A DNA stretch of 64,000 nt from Fusibacter_C sp942493125 (GTDB lineage: Bacteria > Bacillota > Clostridia > Peptostreptococcales > Acidaminobacteraceae): positions 1,302,001 to 1,366,000 of the forward strand of contig OW818667.1 of assembly GCA_942493125.1 (NCBI GenBank). Reading direction: 5' to 3'. The notes beneath the pieces were generated by a model. That model did no database searches, had not been told where the DNA came from, and was given only the letters and a program-made list of their open reading frames with translations. The first letter of the stretch is position 1, and each line of letters starts with the position of its first letter. This document shows positions 50,636-57,767 of the stretch, piece by piece. Position numbers and translations under genes: made by a program.

Positions 50636-50989
50636 CTAAAATACAAATACCTTGTCCGCAGATATACTTGCAGCAGCTAATTCATCCATAGTCGATCTTT
50701 CACAACCAGGTACAACCATTTCCATGCTCAGACCCCGAGCATCCATACAGCTACCTCAGAGTTTTACCTTGCCTTTTTTGATCAAAACAGACTTAAGCAT
50801 TCTTCCGATGTTGTAAAAACCGTTTGGTGTATTTTGTCCATTGATTGCATTGACCACGCCATCACCGATCAAAGATACGTTCAAAGAAATCTCTTCAGAA
50901 AGCTTTTGCAAACTCATGGCCAATCGCAAAGCGTTGTATGCTCGCTCATTTCCATAAGGGCCATCATTGATGATAATCAGATAGTTCAT
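50636..50989 (-). CDS. DsrE-family selenoprotein (U-x-x-C)
   Basis: 117 aa when TGA at 50758-50756 is read as Sec; TAG stop at 50638-50636. MNYLIIINDGPYGNERAYNALRLAMSLQ... is the DsrE/YchN fold. After KGKVKL, U78-GSC-MDARGL replaces the CGTCMDARGI-type active site, so Sec replaces the first Cys and Cys81 is kept. The tail PGCERSTMDELAAA matches family ends, and the length matches YchN (117 aa). The hairpin ATGCTC/GAGCAT (loop GGGGTCT) starts 14 nt after the UGA. RBS AAGGAGGGACTGA. DsrE proteins carry persulfide sulfur between partners; here a selenol would react faster. Operon with ArsR and the membrane selenoprotein. Confidence 0.9.
50724..50758 (-). promoter_or_regulatory. bacterial SECIS candidate of the DsrE gene
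   Basis: UGA, 13 nt, then ATGCTC-GGGGTCT-GAGCAT. The loop starts 20 nt after UGA with G first. Confidence 0.75.
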
Positions 50990-51016
50990 TCAGTCCCTCC
51001 TTATAAATTTGTTTTG

Positions 51017-51346
51017 CTAAACGTTAATTGTGTTTATAATTTCATGCTGTTTTTCCATTTGCTCCACCATGGCTTCTCTCATTAGAATACAGGCTTCAAG
51101 TGTTTTGGGATTTGAAATGGAATAGTATACCTTATTTCCTTCTTTTCTAGTGACAACAACGTTCTTCTCTCTCATGACTGCTAGGTGTTGAGAGACATTT
51201 GCTATTTTAATAGCCATCGCTGTAGAAAGTTCCTCTACACACATCTCGCTTTCCCCTAACAAGAATAAGATTTCAATACGTTTTTCATTTGCCATGAATT
51301 TGCAAAAATCAGCATGAATTTTGTAAAGCGCTTTCGTGTTCGTCAT
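51017..51346 (-). CDS. ArsR-family transcriptional regulator of the selenoprotein operon
   Basis: 109 aa, start ATG at 51346 after GGGAGATGG (9 upstream codons rejected). ArsR winged helix: FMANEKRIEILFLLGESEM, MAIKIANVSQHLAVMREKNV, EGNKVYYSIS. Three cysteines (DFCKFM, EMCVEEL, EACILM) could bind metalloids or sense persulfides. It is the first gene of the operon with the two selenoproteins; an ATTTGC/GCAAAT inverted repeat lies in its leader. It probably represses the operon until a reactive sulfur, selenium or arsenic species is present. Confidence 0.9.
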   Translation of the reverse strand: MTNTKALYKIHADFCKFMANEKRIEILFLLGESEMCVEELSTAMAIKIANVSQHLAVMREKNVVVTRKEGNKVYYSISNPKTLEACILMREAMVEQMEKQHEIINTINV

Positions 51347-51365
51347 ACATCCATCTCCCATATCT

Positions 51366-51385
51366 ATTTGCAAACTATCGCAAAT
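51366..51385. promoter_or_regulatory. candidate ArsR operator
   Basis: ATTTGC-aaactatc-GCAAAT, 20 bp upstream of the ArsR start. Its placement suits autorepression. Confidence 0.55.
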
Positions 51386-51417
51386 ACTTAATAAAATCTT
51401 ATCAGAAAATCAGTGAA

Positions 51418-51451
51418 AATGCCATTACTCTTTTGCTGGGTAATGGCATTT
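51418..51451 (-). terminator. shared terminator, copy B (DJ-1 gene)
   Basis: AATGCCATTACTC-ttttgct-GGGTAATGGCATT: identical stem to copy A at 49412, only the loop differs. It ends the DJ-1-like transcript. Confidence 0.85.
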
Positions 51452-51464
51452 ATATTTAAATCAT

Positions 51465-51500
51465 GAGTTAAAGTGCACAGGCATTTCGACTCACTAAATC
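51465..51500. repeat. dispersed repeat locus 9 (degenerate)
   Basis: GTGCACAGGCATTTCGACTCA (51473-51493), with CA inserted, next to the DJ-1 stop; antisense orientation. Confidence 0.7.
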
Positions 51501-51994
51501 ATGCTCACGAACTTCTTGACTAAAGCCGGCAAATCTTGCGGACTTCTTGACGTAAGTATATTATCAGATACGACGAGTTCCTTGTTTACCCAGTTTCCAC
51601 CGGCGTTGATCAAATCATCCTTGATCGAAATGACACTCGTAACATCCTTGCCTATTATCGCATTGGCCGAAACCAACATCCAAGGTCCGTGACATACTGC
51701 TGCAACAGGTTTTTTCGCTTCAACAAATGCTTTGACGAGGTCCACTGTCGCCTTTGTGCGTCTCATATAATCCGGTGAAAAGCCGCCCGGTATAAAAATG
51801 CCATCAAATTCATCCGCATTGATTTCATCAGAGGCCATGTCCGATTTCATTTTAAAACCGGATTTCGACGCATAACTTTCATCTTTCTTGGTCCCAACCA
51901 ATACTACCTCAAAATCTTCTCTTAACCTATGATATGGGTAGATTAACTCTTGATCATCAAACAAGTTTTCGATTAAAATAACAACCTTTTTCAT
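51494..51994 (-). CDS. DJ-1/PfpI-family protein
   Basis: 166 aa, start ATG at 51994 after AAGGAGTGTAATCAT (15 extra codons rejected). It has the class I glutamine-amidotransferase-like fold, nucleophile elbow AAVCHGPWMLVSA (Cys about residue 104) and conserved Glu in EDQELIYP-like context. Members act as glyoxalases, chaperones or deglycases; which applies here is open. Monocistronic. Confidence 0.9.
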   Translation of the reverse strand: MKKVVILIENLFDDQELIYPYHRLREDFEVVLVGTKKDESYASKSGFKMKSDMASDEINADEFDGIFIPGGFSPDYMRRTKATVDLVKAFVEAKKPVAAVCHGPWMLVSANAIIGKDVTSVISIKDDLINAGGNWVNKELVVSDNILTSRSPQDLPALVKKFVSMI

Positions 51995-52159
51995 ATGATT
52001 ACACTCCTTATAATATAGTTGAAATGGTCGACATAACAAACATCATTTGAAATTTATACCCGTATATTCTATTCGCCACTCAACTTACAAAAACGTCTGC
52101 AAAATCAGCTGTTAACAAACAAATTTATTGAGAAATTGAATTAATACTCAAAGACGAAT

Positions 52160-52195
52160 AAAGCCAGCATCCTTCCAGATATTGGCTTCTTTTTT
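52160..52195 (-). terminator. repeated terminator hairpin C1 (after Fic gene)
   Basis: AAAGCCAGCATCCTTCCAGATATTGGCTT. The hairpin with GCCAG-ATC/GAT-TTGGC arms is near-identical to the one at 53255 (one base differs in the shared 28). Confidence 0.8.
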
Positions 52196-52199
52196 ATAA

Positions 52200-52240
52200 T
52201 ATTTATGAGTCAAAATGCCTGGCACCACCAACTCACCGAT
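52200..52240. repeat. dispersed repeat locus 10 (single copy)
   Basis: Copy at 52205-52226, sense to the Fic gene, lying between its stop (52241) and terminator C1. Confidence 0.9.
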
Positions 52241-53161
52241 TCATTCAAGCACAGACAACCTGAGCTGCTCCGACTCTACAACTAACTCCGCAACAAACTC
52301 GAGAAATGGTTGATAATCCATTGTGGTATGTGCATAATCTAACACTTCATAATACTTTGCGCGACTTTCTTTCTTAATGATGATTGGTGTATATCCATAT
52401 TTCATTAATTCAAAGTTCAAGAGCAGCCTTGATGTTCTGCCATTTCCATCAATAAAAGGATGAATTTTCACAAACTCGCCATGCAATAAAGTCGCTCTTA
52501 ACACTGGGTGAAATGACAACCATTCTTCTTTGTACTCTCTGATCAGATTTTGCATTAGACCATCAATTTCATAGTGTTTAGGTGGTATGTGAATAGCGCC
52601 GCCAATAACGACATTTTCCATTCGATATCTGCCCGCATTTTGATTGTCAATTTCTTTAAGTATGAGACCATGGATGTTTTTTATATACCATTCGGATAAC
52701 GTCTCACCACTCTCAACCAACGTTTCTAAAAACAAAATTGCTTCTCGATGATTGATTGCCTCCAAATGTTCCGCGACGCTCTTTCCACCAATCGTTATGC
52801 CTTCTAAAACGACCCTAGTTTCTGATAATGTTAACGTATTACCTTCAATTGCGTTGCTGTTATATGTCCATTCTATAATCATTTTTTCATGTAGGGAATC
52901 TGCCAGTCGTTTAGAAAGTGGTCTAAATTGATCAATCTTACGTTTCATTTCATCAATTTTACTAAAATCAAATACGAGCCCTTTATATAATTTTCTATTA
53001 TTAACTCTGGCATCTACTGGCTTAGCTGCTTCATATGGAATTGACCAGTTTCGTCCAATTTTTATAGCACCTTCGATACGCCCTTCAGTGCACAGCACAC
53101 GTATTCTTCGATTACTAATCTGCCACTTAAGGCTCGCTTCAGATATGCTCATATATTTCAT
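52241..53161 (-). CDS. Fic-family AMPylase-like protein with N-terminal HTH
   Basis: 306 aa. The N-terminal MerR/excisionase-like HTH (residues 4-48, SISEASLKWQISNRRIRVLC) is fused to a Fic domain. Inhibitory helix motif TYNSNAIEGN (S-x-x-x-E-G/N, about 95-104) and catalytic HPFIDGNGRTSRLL (about 235-248) are both intact: a class II Fic enzyme held off by its own helix. Probable target AMPylation of a cytoplasmic protein. The HTH and the paired perfect operators in its promoter suggest autoregulation. RBS GGAGGACTACTT. The gene sits between two near-identical hairpins. Confidence 0.93.
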   Translation of the reverse strand: MKYMSISEASLKWQISNRRIRVLCTEGRIEGAIKIGRNWSIPYEAAKPVDARVNNRKLYKGLVFDFSKIDEMKRKIDQFRPLSKRLADSLHEKMIIEWTYNSNAIEGNTLTLSETRVVLEGITIGGKSVAEHLEAINHREAILFLETLVESGETLSEWYIKNIHGLILKEIDNQNAGRYRMENVVIGGAIHIPPKHYEIDGLMQNLIREYKEEWLSFHPVLRATLLHGEFVKIHPFIDGNGRTSRLLLNFELMKYGYTPIIIKKESRAKYYEVLDYAHTTMDYQPFLEFVAELVVESEQLRLSVLE

Positions 53162-53181
53162 AAGTAGTCCTCCATAATTAT

Positions 53182-53231
53182 ATTATACCGATATCGGAAC
53201 ATTGTAAACATTATTCCGATATCGGTATAAT
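53182..53231. promoter_or_regulatory. double palindromic operator of the Fic gene
   Basis: ATTATACCGATATCGGAA (53182-53199) and its exact inverted copy TTCCGATATCGGTATAAT (53214-53231), 14 bp apart. Each carries the palindrome CCGATATCGG. A promoter TTTACA-N17-TAATAT (minus strand) runs through them, so binding would block it. Confidence 0.85.
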
Positions 53232-53254
53232 TCGAATATGCCTGGACAAAGAAC

Positions 53255-53290
53255 AAAGCCAGCATCCTTCCAGATACTGGCTTCTTTATT
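53255..53290 (-). terminator. repeated terminator hairpin C2 (after DUF1801 gene)
   Basis: AAAGCCAGCATCCTTCCAGATACTGGCTT; see C1 at 52160. It ends the DUF1801 gene and lies upstream of the Fic promoter. ATATGCCTGGACAA at 53237 looks like a decayed dispersed-repeat piece. Confidence 0.8.
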
Positions 53291-53300
53291 GACTCACCAC

Positions 53301-53759
53301 TCATTTTCTCAAATGGTAATTCTCATAAGCCGCAATCCAATCCCCAACCGTCATTTTTTCCATCAGTTGTCCGATAAATTCATAAGGAATCAAATCTAGT
53401 TTCTTAAACCGAATGCAACTTTTACCCATATCAAGCTTGGCCGAAGTCGCTTTCGGGTACTCTTCAAGGAACCACTTGAGAAGATTTTCATCCGCATAAA
53501 TCCCCATATGGTAAAGCGCTATAAAATGCTTTTGTGCAGCTATGCCCACAAAAGGCAACGGCTGTTTTGGTGTACAATGATAACCCGCAGGATACAAGCT
53601 ATATGGCACTACATAACCGACCATACCCGAACCGACACCCTCCTCGAAACCCTCAGGAATATGGGCCTTAATGACTTCACGAAGCTTGTTCATCACCTCT
53701 TTTTGATGATCAGGCACTTGCTCGAAATATTGATCTGGCGTCTCAACAAATATTTGCAC
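53301..53759 (-). CDS. DUF1801 protein
   Basis: 152 aa. FEEGVGSGMVGYVVPYSLYP, FVGIAAQKHFIALYHMGIYAD and KLDMGKSCIRFKKLDLIPYE fit DUF1801 (YdhG group). RBS TAGGAGGTGCGCCG, start ATG at 53759. Cytoplasmic, function unknown. Third DUF1801 gene in this window. Confidence 0.88.
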   Translation of the reverse strand: MQIFVETPDQYFEQVPDHQKEVMNKLREVIKAHIPEGFEEGVGSGMVGYVVPYSLYPAGYHCTPKQPLPFVGIAAQKHFIALYHMGIYADENLLKWFLEEYPKATSAKLDMGKSCIRFKKLDLIPYEFIGQLMEKMTVGDWIAAYENYHLRK

Positions 53760-53814
53760 GGCGCACCTCCTAATTGATAATATTATTCAATTAGTACCCA
53801 GTCGAATTCTCTCT

Positions 53815-53857
53815 AAACTGAATGAGTAAAACTGCCTGGCACCATCGACTCATCATG
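53815..53857. repeat. dispersed repeat locus 11 (single copy)
   Basis: Copy at 53822-53843, sense to the ArsA-type gene that stops at 53853; no clear terminator follows. Confidence 0.88.
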
Positions 53858-55010
53858 AAAAGTAAATCGCCAACACCCCATTTTCAAGCTTGGCTGAAAC
53901 AATATCTTTCCCGAGCAATTGCGTTGGCAATGCAAAGCAGCGCTTTTCATTACGAATGGCTATTTGCAGTTCGCCACCATTTTGTCCGATATCGATTTCT
54001 TCTTTCTCAGTAAATGGCAAATTGATGTCCATCCTTTGCGATGCGCCGTCCTTGACGACGGTGAATATCTTTTGCTTCGTGAATATCGCCTCTGGATGCA
54101 CATCGCCATAAAATGCACTGGCTGCATCCAAAACATCAACGCCGTTGAGCTCATGTCTTTGTAACATCAACTTGAAGATCGGCATCCCGCTGAAACTCTC
54201 CTCAAGTTCTTTCAGACCATCCGCCTGTAAAGTAACCCACTTATTGAAGTATCCAGCTAACGCTTCCTCAGGATAGACTTTGTTGATGATGATCGCGTCC
54301 ACATTGTAATCATAAAGATGAAGGCACGTGAAATTGCGCTTGGTCTCTTTGATGACGATCTTCTCTGGCGTCGTCACGAGCCTCAGTGATAGGACATCCT
54401 TATTCAGCATCAACTGTTGAAGGCGTTCAAGCTTATTTAATAGCGACTCGATTTCATCAAACATCGAATCCTTAGGCATCGGAACCTTAGTCACTTTATG
54501 GATGAGTGGACCAGCCACCTTGACCATTTTCCGTTTCATCGGCATAACTGTTTCGATCAAATTGCCAAACACTTCAGGAAACTTAAGCAAAGAGAGCGTC
54601 TCCCCAGTCGGTGCACAGTCGACAATCAAAATATCGTATGCGTTTTCTTCATAGATATCAAGGATCTTAAAAAGGGAGAACAACTCTTCAAGTCCTGGAA
54701 ACACTAGCAGCTCCTCAACTTCAAGTCCATCTTGGGCACGTGACGTGATCAAGCTTTTCATGAACCCTTGCATCTCACCCCAAGACCGTTCACTTTCATG
54801 GACCACATCGATTTCCATGGCGTACAAATTTTCAATAATTGCGGTTGGCACATAGTTAAGCTTAGTCTGTAGCGCATCCGCCAAGCTGTGTGCCTGATCG
54901 GTACTCATGACCAGTACCCGCTTCCCTTCCTTGGCGAGCTTTATGCCTGTTGCGGCAGCGATGCTGGTTTTTCCGACGCCACCTTTTCCTGTATATAAAA
55001 TAATTCTCAT
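53853..55010 (-). CDS. ArsA/Get3-family ATPase, copy 2
   Basis: 385 aa, start ATG at 55010 (MRIILYTGKGGVGKTS) after GGGAGACGTT; 50 upstream codons read through the previous gene and are rejected. Deviant Walker A GKGGVGKTS with the intradimer Lys, switch I STDQAHSLADALQ and A-loop DCAPTGETLSLLKFP. The C-terminal 80 residues are an Hsp20/p23-like ArsA_HSP20 domain ending AKLENGVLAIYFS. No ArsB pump and no ars regulator nearby. More likely a Get3/ArsA-like chaperone ATPase than an arsenite pump. Third gene of a three-gene operon. Confidence 0.9.
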   Translation of the reverse strand: MRIILYTGKGGVGKTSIAAATGIKLAKEGKRVLVMSTDQAHSLADALQTKLNYVPTAIIENLYAMEIDVVHESERSWGEMQGFMKSLITSRAQDGLEVEELLVFPGLEELFSLFKILDIYEENAYDILIVDCAPTGETLSLLKFPEVFGNLIETVMPMKRKMVKVAGPLIHKVTKVPMPKDSMFDEIESLLNKLERLQQLMLNKDVLSLRLVTTPEKIVIKETKRNFTCLHLYDYNVDAIIINKVYPEEALAGYFNKWVTLQADGLKELEESFSGMPIFKLMLQRHELNGVDVLDAASAFYGDVHPEAIFTKQKIFTVVKDGASQRMDINLPFTEKEEIDIGQNGGELQIAIRNEKRCFALPTQLLGKDIVSAKLENGVLAIYFS

Positions 55011-55020
55011 AACGTCTCCC

Positions 55021-55317
55021 TTAGTCGATGTCGACTTTCTTAATCTTCGAAGTTTGCTTATGTGCACCTTTTGATGTCCGCTCAGATTTAGACGAATCAG
55101 TGTCACACTCAGCCGATTTGGATTCATCCGCTTTACATTTGCAATCGCAATCGCATACACTATCGCTGATCAGATCCACCAATAGCGCTTTGAACTCATT
55201 GCCGATCACTTCAAGATGCTTATAGGTCTTTTCAGGTACAATAGCCTGAACAATTTCTTTTTTAAACCTTGCAATTTCCATCATCTTGCCCAGTATCTCT
55301 GCATCTTTTTGATTCAT
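55021..55317 (-). CDS. Cys-rich small protein between two ArsA ATPases
   Basis: 98 aa. Residues 1-45 are helical (MNQKDAEILGKMMEIARFKK...). A compact CDCDCKCK run (four Cys in eight residues, about 55-62) comes next, then a polar Ser/Lys/Asp tail. I do not recognise the family. The spacing is tight: 13 bp after ArsA copy 1 and 10 bp before copy 2, both with RBSs, so it is translated as part of the operon. The Cys cluster could bind a metal or metalloid and hand it to the ATPases, or form a docking tail (inference). Confidence 0.82.
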   Translation of the reverse strand: MNQKDAEILGKMMEIARFKKEIVQAIVPEKTYKHLEVIGNEFKALLVDLISDSVCDCDCKCKADESKSAECDTDSSKSERTSKGAHKQTSKIKKVDID

Positions 55318-55330
55318 AGGAACGCCTCCT

Positions 55331-56503
55331 TTATTGTTGCGAGTTCAATGAAATCAAGAGCATCTGATCCACAAACTTCGCACCTGTGATATGGTAGCTT
55401 CTCAAAGCATTTGGCTTTGGAATGTTTCGCTTGAAATTGCCAATCTTTATGATAATGTCACTTGCAGATTCATGCATATCCAAATCCTGTGAGTGGATCA
55501 TCGGCAAGAACAATTTGAGCAAATACCCTTCCTGCGTTTTCTCGTAGGATTCGCCTCTTTGAATGTCAATCGTCTTAAAGACATCCCAACCATCGAGTGT
55601 CGATTTGACGATTTTATTGATACCTTCCAAGCCATTTAAATCCGTTTCAAACCAAGGAATTTTATGGATCGGCACGCCGTCAAATATATTTTCGAGTTCC
55701 TCAATGTACTGATTTTGAATATCAATCCATTCGCTGAAAAATGCATTGTCGATATCTCTTGGCAGAATACGGTTGATAAACAAACCATCCACGTGAAAAT
55801 TATAGAGATTCATGTACATGTAATTGCGCTTCGTTTCTTCAACTACCATTTTTTCAGCCATTGAAACCAGCCTGATGGAAGTCACTGTTTTGTCCTTAAG
55901 CAGTTCTTGAAGCTTGATCAATTTAACATAAAGTTTCTCAATATCCGTCATCGCCTCTTTATCAGGAAGTTCTATTTTGAACATGGCTTTAGAAATTGGT
56001 GAGAGCACGCGCATCGCAATCTTACCTAATGGAAAGAACTTCTCCATATACCATGACATGAGCTCTGGAAACTTTAGCAGTGTCAATGTTTCGCCCGTTG
56101 GTGCACAATCGACGATGATGTGCTCATAAACGCCACTCTCATACAGATCCAATATCTTAAGTAGTGAAATGAGTTCATCCATACCTGGAAACATGTCAAA
56201 TGTCTCAAGTGATTCGATGGGCATCCCAGAGCTTTTCAGCAAGTTTGCAAAAGCTGTCTTCATTTCTTTAAACTCATTTTCCATGGTTAGATTCGGATCA
56301 ATTTCGAGTGCATCCAGATTCTCATCGATATTGAAAATCTCTTTTTTAAATGTCACACCGAAAATATCCCCTAAGTTATGCGCCATATCCGTGCTGACGA
56401 TCAGCGTTTTTGCGCCAGTGTTTGCCGAGTGAACGGCATGTGCGGCGGCAACACTTGTCTTTCCGACACCGCCTTTACCTGTAAATACGATAATTCTGCT
56501 CAT
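55331..56503 (-). CDS. ArsA/Get3-family ATPase, copy 1
   Basis: 390 aa, start ATG at 56503 (MSRIIVFTGKGGVGKTSVAA) after AGAAGGCAATT. P-loop and intradimer Lys as in copy 2, switch I STDMAHNLGDIFG, DCAPTGETLTLLKFP, and a C-terminal Hsp20-like domain. Copies 1 and 2 are clearly paralogous but far from identical, so the pair is an old duplication and may work as a heterodimer. Upstream neighbour: a MarR regulator 105 bp away on the same strand. Confidence 0.9.
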   Translation of the reverse strand: MSRIIVFTGKGGVGKTSVAAAHAVHSANTGAKTLIVSTDMAHNLGDIFGVTFKKEIFNIDENLDALEIDPNLTMENEFKEMKTAFANLLKSSGMPIESLETFDMFPGMDELISLLKILDLYESGVYEHIIVDCAPTGETLTLLKFPELMSWYMEKFFPLGKIAMRVLSPISKAMFKIELPDKEAMTDIEKLYVKLIKLQELLKDKTVTSIRLVSMAEKMVVEETKRNYMYMNLYNFHVDGLFINRILPRDIDNAFFSEWIDIQNQYIEELENIFDGVPIHKIPWFETDLNGLEGINKIVKSTLDGWDVFKTIDIQRGESYEKTQEGYLLKLFLPMIHSQDLDMHESASDIIIKIGNFKRNIPKPNALRSYHITGAKFVDQMLLISLNSQQ

Positions 56504-56608
56504 AATTGCCTTCTTTCTTCGCAAATTTTGATTCGCAATCAGAATAGTTCTGACGGCGAAGTATTTGTTGATATTTTAGCCACTTTTCAGTGGCCAAAGC
56601 ATAAATGA

Positions 56609-57097
56609 TTATTCAATCACGATCTTTCTGATTTTTTTCTCTTCTGTGGTGCTTATCCGTTTATTATTTTGAAGAATACCCACAACCTTACCAATCACAC
56701 CCGACATAAGTGACAATTCCTCTGCACTTAACGTCTTGATCACCATTTGACCATACTGTAAAAATGTCCCCAGAATATCTCCGACCTGTTTTTTCCCAAA
56801 CTCAGTCAAAACAATCGTTACGACACGCTTGTCGCCCTCGCCTCTCACACGCCTGACCATATCCCTTTTTTCCATCCTGCCAACGATACCCGTCGTCGTG
56901 TTGAGTGGCGCACCAATATAATCCGCAATCTGCGTCATATTGACATCCGATTTGCGATATAATAATAGCAGAACAAACAACTCATTCTTTGTACAATTCA
57001 TGAGAATGTTTTCCCAAAACGCTTCAGAAATGATGACTTTGACTTGATCAATCAAATCAAACAGACTATTTTCCAAGTTATCTATATCTAGCTTCAA
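56609..57097 (-). CDS. MarR-family transcriptional regulator
   Basis: 162 aa, TTG start at 57097 after GGAGGAACTAAT. Winged helix: NELFVLLLLYRKSDVNMTQIA, GAPLNTTTGIVGRMEKRDMV and wing RGEGDKRVVTIVLTEFGK. It lies immediately upstream of the ArsA operon on the same strand and may be part of it or control it. Ligand unknown. Confidence 0.9.
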   Translation of the reverse strand: MKLDIDNLENSLFDLIDQVKVIISEAFWENILMNCTKNELFVLLLLYRKSDVNMTQIADYIGAPLNTTTGIVGRMEKRDMVRRVRGEGDKRVVTIVLTEFGKKQVGDILGTFLQYGQMVIKTLSAEELSLMSGVIGKVVGILQNNKRISTTEEKKIRKIVIE

Positions 57098-57174
57098 ATT
57101 AGTTCCTCCGTCGAATTAATTTAATTCTACCACCGAAGTATATTCTTGTCAAATAGAATCTCACCCTAAATCTG

Positions 57175-57732
57175 CTATTCAGTTATATCAAATACCGATA
57201 AGGGTGTGTCCAATAGGATAGCCTCAACTTCTTCATACCCCTCTAAATAAGCAAAGTTATAGCGCGGTGGTAATGCGAAAACATAACGATTATTTTCACC
57301 TAGCAAAGTTGGTGGTATCGGTGCCGCACTAACGTTATATTTTTCAGCAATAATATCTTGCCATTGTTCCAAAGTAAACACTAATATTGGAATATCCTGT
57401 CTCTGTTTTATCTCCGTCCAACTTGGGTGTCTCAAAACAATTATAGGACCCGTTCTTTCTTCAGATGACGTGCCTGTCCACATTTCTTCAATAACCATGT
57501 ATCCGCTCCAACTTTCGGGCAATTTAAAATCAAACCCATATTGGTCATTGATATAGAGGTTCTCCTCAACAGTTGCTGCTGTTTGCGTTTCGGTTTGCGT
57601 TTCGGTCTCAATTTGCGTCACAGATTGAGACGGAGCAGTTGTCTCATCTTCAGATGCTTTGCCACACGCAACTGTGGATAGTGCGATTAATGATAATAAA
57701 AACATCGCTGTAATAGTCCTTCTAAATGTCAT
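57175..57732 (-). CDS. secreted lipoprotein, unknown function
   Basis: 185 aa. Signal peptide with lipobox LSTVAC (Cys about residue 23), a Thr/Gln/Glu repeat linker (TETQTETQT, about 45-53), then a soluble domain starting YINDQYGFDFKLPESWSGY, a pattern seen in many Firmicute lipoproteins with a PsbP/MOG1-like beta fold (loose assignment). Anchored on the outer face of the membrane. RBS AAAGGAAGTG. Confidence 0.82.
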   Translation of the reverse strand: MTFRRTITAMFLLSLIALSTVACGKASEDETTAPSQSVTQIETETQTETQTAATVEENLYINDQYGFDFKLPESWSGYMVIEEMWTGTSSEERTGPIIVLRHPSWTEIKQRQDIPILVFTLEQWQDIIAEKYNVSAAPIPPTLLGENNRYVFALPPRYNFAYLEGYEEVEAILLDTPLSVFDITE

Positions 57733-57767
57733 GAATACACTTCCTTTCAGCTCAGTATATCACTATA

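Noticed and set aside
53853..56503. Arsenite resistance operon
   Set aside because: No arsB/acr3 or arsC, and no ArsR in the operon.
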